NCBI RefSeq assembly: GCF_019049245.1
Contig: NZ_JAGMUK010000018.1
Location: 1-64,000 of the forward strand
DNA from: Streptomyces sp. AC555_RSS877
GTDB lineage: Bacteria; Actinomycetota; Actinomycetes; Streptomycetales; Streptomycetaceae
Reading direction: 5' to 3'
Length of the DNA stretch: 64,000 nt
Part shown: piece by piece, positions 1-8,121 of the stretch
How the letters are laid out: every line of letters begins with the position of its first letter
How positions within the stretch are numbered: position 1 is the stretch's first letter
Made by a program: the position numbers and the translations under genes
The notes under the pieces: generated by a model
Seen by the model: the letters and a program-made list of their open reading frames with translations, nothing else
What the model was told of the DNA's origin: nothing
Databases searched by the model: none

Positions 1-951
1 CTCCACCACCTGCCGCAAATGCTCCGGCGTCGTCCCGCAACAACCACCGACCAAGGACAGGCCGTAGTCACGCACGAACGTCTCCTGCGCGTCCGCCAGT
101 TCCGGGGCGGTCAGCGGGTAGTGGGCGCCGTCCTTGCCGAGCACCGGGAGGCCGGCGTTGGGCATGCAGGACAGGGGGACGCGAGAGTGACGGGCCAGGT
201 AGCGCAGGTGCTCGCTCATCTCGGCCGGGCCCGTGGCGCAGTTGAGGCCGATCATGTCGATGCCCAGCGGCTCCAGCGCGGTCAGCGCCGCGCCGATCTC
301 CGAACCCAGCAGCATCGTGCCGGTCGTCTCGACGGTCACCGAGACGATCAGCGGGCGGTCCTCGCCGAGCGCGTCGAGGGCGCGGCGGGCGCCCACGACG
401 GCGGCCTTGGTCTGGAGCAGGTCCTGCGTGGTCTCGACGAGCAGCGCGTCGGCGCCGCCCGCGATCATGCCTTCGGCGTTCTGCTGGTAGGCGTCGCGCA
501 GGGTGGTGTAGGGGGCGTGGCCCAGCGTGGGGAGCTTGGTGCCGGGGCCCATGGAGCCGAGGACCCAGCGCTGCTGCCCCGTCGAGGCGGTGAACTCGTC
601 GGCGGTCTCGCGGGCGATGCGGGCGCCCGCCTCGGACAGTTCATACACGCGGTCGGCGATGTCGTACTCGCCGAGGGCGGCGTGGTTCGCCCCGAAGGTG
701 TTCGTCTCCACGCAGTCGACGCCCACGGCGAAGTACGCCTCGTGGACGGAGCGGACGATGTCCGGGCGGGTCAGGTTCAGGATCTCGTTGCAGCCTTCGA
801 GGTTCTCGAAGTCCTCCAGCGTGGGGTCCTGGGCCTGGAGCATGGTGCCCATCGCTCCGTCGGCCACCACCACGCGGGAGGCGAGCGCGTCTCGGAGTGC
901 GGACACACGAGTCCGGCTGTCGGCGGAAGGGGTCGGCGGCACAGAGGCCAT
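1..951 (-). CDS. metH: Methionine synthase MetH, N-terminal part (cut by window edge)
   Basis: This is the start of cobalamin-dependent 5-methyltetrahydrofolate-homocysteine methyltransferase, which makes methionine in the cytoplasm. The 317 visible residues are the homocysteine-binding barrel. They include VVADGAMGTML near the N-terminus, ETNTFGAN, the zinc-ligand region GLNCATGPAEM, and the terminal GGCCGTTPEH with its pair of zinc cysteines. The folate, cobalamin and reactivation domains must lie beyond base 1. The ATG at 951 is preceded by GAGGGAG about 9 bases upstream. It is probably a housekeeping gene, but it would also support the heavy methyl demand of the neighbouring cluster. The family call is secure; only length and the downstream domains are unseen. 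Confidence 0.96.
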   Translation of the reverse strand, partial: MASVPPTPSADSRTRVSALRDALASRVVVADGAMGTMLQAQDPTLEDFENLEGCNEILNLTRPDIVRSVHEAYFAVGVDCVETNTFGANHAALGEYDIADRVYELSEAGARIARETADEFTASTGQQRWVLGSMGPGTKLPTLGHAPYTTLRDAYQQNAEGMIAGGADALLVETTQDLLQTKAAVVGARRALDALGEDRPLIVSVTVETTGTMLLGSEIGAALTALEPLGIDMIGLNCATGPAEMSEHLRYLARHSRVPLSCMPNAGLPVLGKDGAHYPLTAPELADAQETFVRDYGLSLVGGCCGTTPEHLRQVVE

Positions 952-988
952 GAAAGGGCTCCCTCGGGTGCGACGGCTGTCGGCTTAG

Positions 989-1009
989 CTGCCGGAGGGC
1001 GTCCGGCAG
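989..1009. promoter_or_regulatory. Hairpin in the metH leader
   Basis: An 8-bp perfect inverted repeat (CTGCCGGA and TCCGGCAG, 5-base loop) lies 38 bases upstream of the metH start, inside its presumed leader. It could be an attenuator or a fortuitous GC-rich stem. There is no U-tract after it, and I could not match the leader to a cobalamin, SAM-IV or SAH riboswitch consensus. Confidence 0.35.
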
Positions 1010-1121
1010 ACTCGATGCCACGGTACTAGCCGCCCTCATCGGTGTCGCCAAGGAGATCCCATCGGTGTCCCTCGGACCCCGCCGATCTCTGGCTGGGACT
1101 TGACCGCGGATCCGGGGTGAC

Positions 1122-1217
1122 TCACCTGCGGCTGATACTCCTGACGCTGATGAGAGCGAGGATTCCGAGGCCGACGAGGGTGCCGGCGGCGCCGATCAGC
1201 TCTGCGGTCGTGTGCAT
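1122..1217 (-). CDS. Small single-span membrane protein, 31 aa
   Basis: This 31-codon ORF runs from ATG at 1217 to TGA at 1122. GGAGGG stands directly before the start with a 3-base gap, which is the main evidence that it is translated. The product is MHTTAELIGAAGTLVGLG followed by ILALISVRSISRR: one hydrophobic segment of about 18 residues and a basic C-terminus, as expected for a single-pass membrane micropeptide. It lies upstream of metH on the same strand, 170 bases from its start. I do not recognise a function. Confidence 0.6.
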   Translation of the reverse strand: MHTTAELIGAAGTLVGLGILALISVRSISRR

Positions 1218-1434
1218 GGACCCTCCAGCGGTCGGCAACAGCCTGGGAAACGGTTGGGATTTAGTCATATAGGCATGGCAACCGCACGGCCCGCGGAATC
1301 CGCAGCCGCACCGCCCCTGATTTCACTCGGAGAGCAGACACCGAGCGGTCCGGAAGCCGACGCGGCGCACCCGCGGAGCAGAAGTGGGGTGGCGGGTGGG
1401 CGGCCCCACGTTCGAACGCCTACGATCCTCTGTT

Positions 1435-3483
1435 GTGTCCAAACTGACCGACGTGCCCAAACGGATCCTGATCGGGCGCGCACTGCGCAGTGACCGGCTC
1501 GGCGAAACGCTCCTGCCGAAGCGCATCGCACTGCCCGTCTTCGCCTCCGACCCGCTGTCCTCCGTGGCGTACGCGCCGGGAGAGGTGCTGCTGGTCCTCT
1601 CCATCGCGGGCGTGTCGGCGTACCACTTCAGCCCCTGGATCGCTGTCGCGGTCGTCGTGCTGATGTTCACCGTGGTCGCCTCCTACCGGCAGAACGTGCA
1701 CGCCTACCCGAGCGGCGGCGGCGACTACGAGGTGGCCAACACCAACCTCGGTCCCAAGGCGGGCCTCACGGTCGCCAGCGCCCTGCTCGTCGACTACGTG
1801 CTCACCGTCGCCGTCTCCATCTCCTCCGGTATCGAGAACCTCGGCTCGGCGGTCCCCTTCGTCGTCGAGCACAAGGTGCTCTGCGCGGTCGCCGTGATCG
1901 TGCTGCTCACGCTGATGAACCTGCGGGGGGTCAGGGAGTCGGGCACGCTGTTCGCGATTCCGACGTACGTCTTCGTCGCGGGCGTCTTCATCATGATCGC
2001 GTGGGGAGCCTTCCGCGGACTGGTCCTCGACGACACCATGCGGGCGCCGACGGCGGAGTACCAGATCAAGCCCGAGCACCAGGGCCTGGCCGGTTTCGCC
2101 CTGGTCTTCCTGCTGCTGCGCGCCTTCTCCTCCGGCTGTGCCGCACTCACCGGCGTGGAGGCGATCTCCAACGGCGTCCCGGCCTTCCGCAAACCCAAGT
2201 CGAAGAACGCGGCGAACACGCTGGCGTTGATGGGCCTGCTCGCCGTCACCATGTTCTGCGGCATCATCGCGTTGGCCGCGGTGACCAAGGTCCGCATGGC
2301 CGAGAACCCGGCCACCGACCTCGTCAACAACGGTGTCGCGCTCGGCTCCGACTACGTGCAGAACCCGGTGATCTCCCAGGTCGCCGAGGCCGTCTTCGGC
2401 AAGGGCAGCATCCTGTTCCTCGTGCTGGCCGGGGCCACCGCGCTGGTGCTGTTCCTCGCCGCGAACACCGCGTACAACGGCTTCCCGCTGCTCGGCTCGA
2501 TCCTCGCCCAGGACCGCTACCTGCCCCGCCAGCTGCACACCCGCGGCGACCGCCTGGCCTTCTCCAACGGCATCGTGCTGCTCGCGGGCGCGGCCATGCT
2601 GCTCGTCGTGGTCTACGGCGCCGACTCGACCCGCCTGATCCAGCTCTACATCGTCGGCGTGTTCGTGTCCTTCACGCTCAGCCAGACCGGCATGGTCCGC
2701 CACTGGAACCGCCACCTGGCGACGGAGCGGGACCAGGCCAAGCGCCGCCGCATGATCCGTTCCCGCGCGATCAACGCCTTCGGCGCCTTCTTCACCGGCC
2801 TGGTGCTGGTCGTCGTCCTGGTCACCAAGTTCACGCACGGCGCGTGGGTCGCGCTGCTCGGCATGATGATCTTCTACGCGACGATGACGGCCATCCGTAA
2901 GCACTACGACCGGGTGGCCGAGGAGATCGCGGCCCCCGACGGCCCGAGCGACGACAGCGTACGGCCGTCGCGGGTCCACTCGGTCGTGCTCATCTCGAAG
3001 GTGCACCGACCGACGCTGCGGGCGCTGGCGTACGCCAAGCTGATGCGCTCGGACACCCTGGAGGCGCTCAGCGTCAACGTCGACCCGGCGGAGACCAAGG
3101 CGCTGCGCGCGGAGTGGGAGCGGCGCGGGATCGACGTACCGCTGAAGGTGCTCGACTCGCCGTACCGCGAGATCACGCGGCCGATCATCGAGTACGTGAA
3201 GAGCCTGCGCAAGGAGTCGCCGCGGGACGCGGTGGCCGTGATCATCCCCGAGTACGTGGTCGGCCACTGGTACGAGCAACTGCTGCACAACCAGAGCGCG
3301 CTAAGGCTGAAGGGCCGGCTCCTGTTCACCCCGGGCATCATGGTCACCTCGGTGCCCTACCAGCTGCAGTCCTCCGAGGTGGCGAAGAAGCGGGCCCGCA
3401 AGCGGCAGGACTGGAACGCGCCGGGTGCGGTACGACGCGGGCCGGCGCAGGAGCGGGCGAAGGACTCGTCGACACCGACGTAG
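1435..3483 (+). CDS. APC-superfamily amino acid/polyamine permease
   Basis: A 682-residue membrane protein with about 12 hydrophobic segments between residues 45 and 470, followed by a soluble C-terminal domain of about 200 residues. The N-terminal motif PVFASDPLSSVAYAPGE is the hallmark of the large actinobacterial APC permeases found next to a TrmA-type RNA methyltransferase, as here. The substrate cannot be told from sequence. I chose the GTG at 1435 because the conserved N-terminus (SKLTDVPKRILIGRAL) begins there. It has no Shine-Dalgarno sequence, but TACGAT lies at 1421-1426, 8 bases before the start, so the mRNA is probably leaderless. The next gene begins 57 bases downstream on the same strand. 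Confidence 0.9.
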   Translation: MSKLTDVPKRILIGRALRSDRLGETLLPKRIALPVFASDPLSSVAYAPGEVLLVLSIAGVSAYHFSPWIAVAVVVLMFTVVASYRQNVHAYPSGGGDYEVANTNLGPKAGLTVASALLVDYVLTVAVSISSGIENLGSAVPFVVEHKVLCAVAVIVLLTLMNLRGVRESGTLFAIPTYVFVAGVFIMIAWGAFRGLVLDDTMRAPTAEYQIKPEHQGLAGFALVFLLLRAFSSGCAALTGVEAISNGVPAFRKPKSKNAANTLALMGLLAVTMFCGIIALAAVTKVRMAENPATDLVNNGVALGSDYVQNPVISQVAEAVFGKGSILFLVLAGATALVLFLAANTAYNGFPLLGSILAQDRYLPRQLHTRGDRLAFSNGIVLLAGAAMLLVVVYGADSTRLIQLYIVGVFVSFTLSQTGMVRHWNRHLATERDQAKRRRMIRSRAINAFGAFFTGLVLVVVLVTKFTHGAWVALLGMMIFYATMTAIRKHYDRVAEEIAAPDGPSDDSVRPSRVHSVVLISKVHRPTLRALAYAKLMRSDTLEALSVNVDPAETKALRAEWERRGIDVPLKVLDSPYREITRPIIEYVKSLRKESPRDAVAVIIPEYVVGHWYEQLLHNQSALRLKGRLLFTPGIMVTSVPYQLQSSEVAKKRARKRQDWNAPGAVRRGPAQERAKDSSTPT

Positions 3484-3540
3484 ACTGGTGGGCTGTTGTC
3501 CGCCCGTTCCACCCTCTTACGCACCTGGAGTCACCCCGCC

Positions 3541-4893
3541 ATGCAGGCAGAACCGAAGAACACGCAGGCGGGGTCGCAGGCGCGGTCGCTGGTGGGGGAG
3601 GCTTACGAGGTCGAGGTCGGCCCCGTCGCCCACGGTGGTCACTGCATCGCCCGTACCGACGAGGGCCAGGTGCTGTTCGTCCGGCACGCGCTGCCCGGCG
3701 AACGGGTCGTGGCGCGGGTGGCCGACGGCGAGGAGGGTGCCCGGTTCCTGCGGGCGGACGCGGTCGAGGTGCTGTCGGCGTCCAAGGACCGCATCGAGGC
3801 CCCCTGCCCGTACGCCGGGCCCGGCCGCTGCGGCGGCTGCGACTGGCAGCACGCCAAGCCGGGCGCACAGCGCCGCCTCAAGGGCGAGGTCGTCACCGAG
3901 CAGCTTCAGCGGCTCGCCGGCCTCACGCCCGAGGAGGCGGGCTGGGACGGCACGGTGATGCCGGCCGAGGGCGACAAGCTTCCGGCGGGCCAGGTACCGC
4001 AGTGGCGCACCCGCGTGCAGTACGCGGTGGACCCCGACGGCAACGCCGGACTGCGCCGCCACCGCTCGCACGAGGTCGAGCCGATCGACCACTGCATGAT
4101 CGCCGCGGAGGGTGTCAGCGAGCTGGGCATCGAGAAGCGCGACTGGGCGGGCATGGAGTCCGTCGAGGCGATCGCGGCGACCGGTTCGCAGGACCGCATG
4201 GTGATCCTGGAGCCCCGGCCCGGTGCCCGGCTGCCCCTCGTCGAGCTCGACCGGCCCGTCTCCGTCATGCGTGTCGAGGAGCACGACGGCGGCATCCACC
4301 GCGTCCACGGCCGTGCGTTCGTGCGCGAGCGCGCCGACGGCCGCACCCACCGCGTCGGCAGCGGCGGCTTCTGGCAGGTCCACCCGCAGGCGGCGGACAC
4401 GCTGGTGACGGCCGTCATGCAGGGTCTGACTCCGCGCAAGGGCGAGATGGCGCTGGACCTGTACTGCGGTGTCGGCCTCTTCGCGGGCGCGCTCGCCGAC
4501 CGGCTCGGCGACAAGGGCGCGGTCCTCGGCATCGAGTCCGGCAAGCGCGCGGTCGAGGACGCCCGGCACAACCTCGCGAACTTCGACCGCGTCCGCATCG
4601 AACAGGGCAAGGTCGAGGCGGTCCTGCCGCGCACGGGAATCACCGAGGTCGACCTGATCGTCCTGGACCCGCCGCGGGCGGGAGCGGGCCGCAAGACGGT
4701 GGCGCATCTGGCGTCGCTCGGGGCGCGGAGGATCGCGTACGTGGCCTGCGATCCGGCTGCGCTGGCGCGGGATCTGGGGTACTTCCGGGACGGGGGGTAC
4801 CGGGTGCGGACGTTGCGGGTGTTCGACCTGTTTCCGATGACGCATCACGTGGAGTGTGTGGCGATTCTGGAGCCTGCGCACAAAGGCTCCTGA
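3541..4893 (+). CDS. Class I SAM-dependent RNA methyltransferase (TrmA/RumA family)
   Basis: A 450-residue enzyme predicted to methylate C5 of a uridine in tRNA or rRNA. It has an N-terminal TRAM-type RNA-binding domain (about residues 17-75), a cysteine cluster CPYAGPGRCGGCDW matching the iron-sulfur site of RumA-type enzymes, and a C-terminal Rossmann methyltransferase domain with LDLYCGVGLFAG, DPPRAG and the catalytic-cysteine region YVACDPAALARDL near the end. The start at 3541 is the first ATG before the conserved region, with GGAG 12 bases upstream. It lies just downstream of the APC permease, the usual actinobacterial pairing. Exact target uridine unknown. Confidence 0.93.
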   Translation: MQAEPKNTQAGSQARSLVGEAYEVEVGPVAHGGHCIARTDEGQVLFVRHALPGERVVARVADGEEGARFLRADAVEVLSASKDRIEAPCPYAGPGRCGGCDWQHAKPGAQRRLKGEVVTEQLQRLAGLTPEEAGWDGTVMPAEGDKLPAGQVPQWRTRVQYAVDPDGNAGLRRHRSHEVEPIDHCMIAAEGVSELGIEKRDWAGMESVEAIAATGSQDRMVILEPRPGARLPLVELDRPVSVMRVEEHDGGIHRVHGRAFVRERADGRTHRVGSGGFWQVHPQAADTLVTAVMQGLTPRKGEMALDLYCGVGLFAGALADRLGDKGAVLGIESGKRAVEDARHNLANFDRVRIEQGKVEAVLPRTGITEVDLIVLDPPRAGAGRKTVAHLASLGARRIAYVACDPAALARDLGYFRDGGYRVRTLRVFDLFPMTHHVECVAILEPAHKGS

Positions 4894-5139
4894 CCTGCGG
4901 CTCCCCGGGGCGGATCGGTCGATGGCGGGTCGATCCCACCTGTTTCCCGCAGTGCTTCCATGACGCTCTCCCTGCCGTGGCGTCGCGCCTGTACCGGCGG
5001 GACCAAGGCCGCCATCCGCACCTCTCTGCTTCGCGGATCCAGGGCACCATGACCATGGGCGTCGACAGGCCGCTCGGCCGTAGAACTGCCCACGTCTGAC
5101 CGGCCCGGGCGGTCGGGCTCGGCCCCGGCCTCCCGGGCC
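4894..5139. other. Gene-free stretch
   Basis: No convincing coding frame is seen here. ORFs cover it on both strands but have no family match or ribosome binding site. No strong terminator hairpin follows the methyltransferase gene. This is the left border of the biosynthetic cluster. Confidence 0.5.
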
Positions 5140-5463
5140 GTCCATGACCAGCCCGCGGCCGGCAAGGTCATCGCCATCACCGCGCCGGAGCGGCGGCACA
5201 GGCCTCGCCACCGTGCTCGGCCTGGCGGAGCGGGTGCGGCGGTCGTCCTCGGTGCGCGCGCGGCGACCGGCCGAACAGCTCGCCGCAAGGCCGCGCCGTA
5301 GGCCTGCCGGGCGATGTGCGGCGGCGTGAGACCCCGTGCGTCTCCTCGACACGGCGGTCACCGGATTCGGCCGGCTCGATGGGCTGGTCGACAACGCCGG
5401 CATCGGGCCGATGGCCCCGCTTCAGGACCTGTGCGCCGAAGAATGTCGGCGCGTCACCATCGT
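5140..5463 (+). pseudogene. Decayed short-chain dehydrogenase (SDR) fragment
   Basis: Pieces of an SDR N-terminal half are recognisable in different frames of the plus strand: AAGKVIAIT from 5155, then SGGTGLATVLGLAERV in another frame near 5187-5235, AAVVLGARA back in the first frame, and LLDTAVTGFGRLDGLVDNAGIGPMAPLQDL from 5342. Together these spell the cofactor loop, the end of strand 2 and the NNAG region. At least two frameshifts separate them, and everything after the NNAG motif, including the YxxxK catalytic pair, is missing. It is a relic at the cluster border, probably of an SDR used in secondary metabolism. Confidence 0.75.
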
Positions 5464-5502
5464 TTCGCCGTCCTCGTCGCACGTGACTGACGAGATTTTC
5501 GT

Positions 5503-5553
5503 AAGCCAGTCGACCGGTTTTTGGTTGACAAGTCGTTCGACCGGTTTTAATCT
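5503..5553. promoter_or_regulatory. Paired operator-like sites upstream of the first TetR gene
   Basis: Two copies of CGACCGGTTTT (5511-5521 and 5538-5548) stand 27 bp apart in the same orientation, in an A+T-rich patch 150-200 bp upstream of the TetR start. The left copy is the right half of an imperfect palindrome, AAGCCAGTCGACCGGTTTT, centred on GTCGAC. The right copy sits in ACAAGTCGTTCGACCGGTTTTAA. Both resemble the autoregulatory elements bound by GBL-receptor TetR proteins. Binding by the product of the adjacent gene is inferred. Confidence 0.5.
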
Positions 5554-5700
5554 GCTTCACAGGCGGGAGAGCTGCGCCCGGTCTGCCGAGTGCCGTGCAG
5601 ACGGGGAGAGGCGGACGGGGACAGGCGGGACCGACGGGCAGGCAGCGGGCGTATGGGGATACGTCTCGTCGGCCCGCTTTCTAGGTGGGGGGACCAACGG

Positions 5701-6333
5701 ATGGCGAAGCAAGAGCGCTCGGAACGCACACTGGAGAAGTTGACCGTCTCGGCAGCCGAGCAGTTCGCGCTCCACGGCTTCGTCAAGGCGACGCTCGGTG
5801 ATGTGAGTCGAGCGGCCGGCGTCACGAAGGGGGCGCTGTTCTTCCACTTCGCGACCAAGGACGATCTCGCGGCTGCCGTGCAGAGGCGGGGCCAGGACAT
5901 CCTGGAGATGGTGATCGCGGACTTGTCCTGCGCCGAGGAGTCCTGCCTTCAGGTCGTCGTGAACGCCATGCACTCTCTGAGCCGTCTGCTGCGCTCGGAC
6001 CCCTTCATCAGGGCCGGCGTGCGGATCGCGCGGGAGCGGACGGCCGGGGGTTCGGCCCCCATGGACTTCTACCCGCTGTGGCTGGGGCAGTTGGGGCAGG
6101 TGCTCGAAGAGGCGCGCAAGAAAGGCGAGTTGGCCGCCGACGTCGCCGATGTGTCCGCGCGCACGCTGGTCACCGCCGTGGTCTGCGGCGTCGAGACACT
6201 GGCGTGGATGGGGGTGTCCCAGGACGAGAGCGACAAGTGGCTCGAATCTCTGTGGGAACTGGTGCTTCCTGCCATCGCATCCGCGGACGGCCTCCGGCGC
6301 GTCAGGGCCACGGCGCCCGCAGCCATGCCATGA
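5701..6333 (+). CDS. TetR regulator of GBL-receptor type
   Basis: A 210-residue TetR-family regulator. The N-terminal helix-turn-helix covers about residues 10-55 and ends in AAGVTKGALFFHFATKDDLA, the form characteristic of ScbR/ArpA-type receptors. The C-terminal half is a typical ligand-binding and dimerisation domain (AGVRIARERTAGG, FYPLWLGQLGQVLEEARKKGEL). It may be a true butyrolactone receptor or a pseudo-receptor of the kind that binds antibiotics; the second TetR at 7235 sits closer to the AfsA gene. The ATG at 5701 follows a G-rich ribosome binding site. Palindromic sites 150-200 bp upstream suggest autoregulation. Confidence 0.85.
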   Translation: MAKQERSERTLEKLTVSAAEQFALHGFVKATLGDVSRAAGVTKGALFFHFATKDDLAAAVQRRGQDILEMVIADLSCAEESCLQVVVNAMHSLSRLLRSDPFIRAGVRIARERTAGGSAPMDFYPLWLGQLGQVLEEARKKGELAADVADVSARTLVTAVVCGVETLAWMGVSQDESDKWLESLWELVLPAIASADGLRRVRATAPAAMP

Positions 6334-6396
6334 GTCACAGGCGGTGCTACAACTGCCACGGCCGGGATCCGGGGCAGATCTCAAGGGGGAGGAAAC

Positions 6397-7161
6397 GTGA
6401 GCGCGTTGGCGGGGAAAACGGCACTGGTCACGGGTGCCAGCAGGGGAATAGGGCGGGGCATCGCGCAGAAGCTGGCGCAGGACGGCGCCGTGGTGGCGGT
6501 GCACTTCCGCGAGGACGAGAGAGCGGCCGAGGGAACCCTCAGAGCCATCCGGGACAGCGGCGGACGGGCTTTCGCGATACGAGCGGACCTGGGTGCGCCC
6601 GGGGGAGTGGAGAGTCTGTACGCCCAGTTCGACACCGGAGCGGCGCGGCACGGCACGGGCTCGGGCCTGGACGTACTCGTCAACAACGCGGGCGTCAGCG
6701 GGTCCGCCCGCATCGACGAGGTGACGCCGGAGCTCTTCGACCGGATCTTCGCAGTGAACACCAAGTCCCTGGTCTTCATGGCGCAGCGCGCATTGAAGCG
6801 CATGCCGGACGGGGGCCGCATCATCAACGTCTCGTCGGCGGCGGCCCGCATCGCCTATCCGGAGTCCTGCGTCTACTCCATGAGCAAGGGGGCGGTCGAC
6901 ACCTTCACCCTGGCGCTGGCCAAGGAAGTCGGGGCGCGTGCCATCACGGTGAACTCCGTCCGGCCCGGATTCGTCGAGACGGACATGAACGCAGGGAAGC
7001 GGCGTACAAAAGAAGCGGCGGCGGAACTGGCGTCGTGGTCCGTCTTCGACCGGCTGGGACAGCCGTCCGATGTGGCCGACATCGTCGCCTTTCTGGCGTC
7101 CGAGTCGTCGCGGTGGATCACCGGCCAGTGCATCGACGCCTCGGGTGGATCCCGGCTGTGA
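6397..7161 (+). CDS. SDR-family oxidoreductase (3-oxoacyl-ACP reductase type)
   Basis: A 254-residue classical SDR with the cofactor motif TGASRGIG at residues 13-20, the structural motif NNAG, catalytic Ser in NVSSAAA and Tyr/Lys in YSMSK. It probably reduces a keto group with NAD(P)H. The GTG start at 6397 has GGGAGG 5 bases upstream. It follows the TetR gene by 63 bases on the same strand and lies in a block with AfsA and an epimerase. That context suggests a role in making or tailoring the butyrolactone or butenolide signal, like the SDR genes beside other afsA homologues. A role in making the antibiotic itself is possible. Confidence 0.85.
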   Translation: MSALAGKTALVTGASRGIGRGIAQKLAQDGAVVAVHFREDERAAEGTLRAIRDSGGRAFAIRADLGAPGGVESLYAQFDTGAARHGTGSGLDVLVNNAGVSGSARIDEVTPELFDRIFAVNTKSLVFMAQRALKRMPDGGRIINVSSAAARIAYPESCVYSMSKGAVDTFTLALAKEVGARAITVNSVRPGFVETDMNAGKRRTKEAAAELASWSVFDRLGQPSDVADIVAFLASESSRWITGQCIDASGGSRL

Positions 7162-7234
7162 CGGTGTCCACGGCGTGGTCGGGTTCGGTGCCGCCCCTCG
7201 CCCGCGGGCGGCACCCGACAGCTCGGTCGGCACC

Positions 7235-7900
7235 TCAGTCCGCGGTCGCGCCGCCGTTGATCACAGCCCACAGCTCCCCGGACCCCGCGGGCGCGAACCG
7301 GGCGAGGCGGCGAGCCGGGACGATCCCGGGCAGCAGCCACGTCCACATGTCCGCGACCCGGTCGTGCAGGTCCTCCCGGGAGGTACGCACCTGCGAGGTG
7401 ATCTGCACCCCCGCGAACGCCCCCACGATGTAGGCCGACAGGTCGCCGACGTTGACCTCGGGCTTGACGTCCCCGGCGCCCTGGGCGTTCGCCACCATGT
7501 CGCGGACGGAGTCGATCCACTGGTTGTAGGGCGTCGGATCGGGTGCCGCGAACGAGCCGAGCTCTATGACGAGCCGGATGCCGGCCCGCAACCGGGTGCT
7601 GGAGCGCAGGCCGTGGGCCATCCGGTGCGTCAGGTCGATGGCCCGCTGCAGGGCGCGGAGTTCGGATTCGGCGCCGTCGGGGAGCAGTTCGAACTGTTCC
7701 GCCACCAGTTCCCGGGCCAGCGCCTCCTTCGACTGGAAGTGGAAGTACATGGCTCCCTTTGTGACACCGGAGTGCTGGGCGATGTCGGTGAGGCTGGTAC
7801 TGCCGAATCCCGCCGCGTCGAACGCGGTCGCCGCGCCGTCCAGGATCGCCTGCCGCGTGACCTCCGCCCGCTCCTGCCGTGTTCTGCTTCCCGTCGCCAT
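7235..7900 (-). CDS. Gamma-butyrolactone receptor (ArpA/ScbR-type TetR repressor)
   Basis: A 221-residue TetR protein whose HTH region ends in HSGVTKGAMYFHFQSKEALARELV, close to the canonical GBL-receptor motif. The ligand domain carries the family block AGIRLVIELGSF, conserved Trp in YNQWID, and GAFAGVQITSQV. The ATG at 7898-7900 has GGAG 8 bases upstream; the longer frame to 7978 lacks a ribosome binding site. It is transcribed away from the afsA homologue, and the 221-bp gap holds a strong 20-bp autoregulatory-element palindrome. It therefore very likely represses itself and afsA until the signal molecule releases it. Confidence 0.92.
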   Translation of the reverse strand: MATGSRTRQERAEVTRQAILDGAATAFDAAGFGSTSLTDIAQHSGVTKGAMYFHFQSKEALARELVAEQFELLPDGAESELRALQRAIDLTHRMAHGLRSSTRLRAGIRLVIELGSFAAPDPTPYNQWIDSVRDMVANAQGAGDVKPEVNVGDLSAYIVGAFAGVQITSQVRTSREDLHDRVADMWTWLLPGIVPARRLARFAPAGSGELWAVINGGATAD

Positions 7901-8002
7901 AGTCGTTTCTCCGTCCCACCGCGGTGCGGAAGACGGTCTTCCGCCCGTCTGATGATCACCACGATCCATAGCGTGCAAACTCCTTCTGCACTTCAGGTGA
8001 AG

Positions 8003-8022
8003 AATACCATTCGACTAGTATT
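8003..8022. promoter_or_regulatory. Autoregulatory element (ARE) between receptor and afsA genes
   Basis: AATACCATTCGACTAGTATT is a 20-bp palindrome with 8 of 10 positions matching between arms. It has the A+T-rich outer ends and central C/G typical of AREs bound by ArpA/ScbR proteins. It lies in the divergent promoter region, 103 bp from the receptor start and 100 bp from the AfsA start, so one bound dimer could control both. Confidence 0.75.
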
Positions 8023-8121
8023 GTTTGACGCGGGGTCACCGATACTCGTAGAGCCTTCGATTTCCTATCGGCCCTTATCAGAGCGTGCTCCTCACTTCAG
8101 CTTCCATCGCCGGGAGACAAG

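Noticed and set aside
952..1121. Cobalamin, SAM-IV or SAH riboswitch in the metH leader
   Set aside because: I compared the leader with the consensus cores I know and found no match; only a short hairpin is present. A covariance-model search (Rfam) would settle it.
5557..7233. 558-codon minus-strand frame opposite the first TetR and SDR genes
   Set aside because: It overlaps two well-supported genes completely, has a shadow-like composition and no motifs or ribosome binding site.
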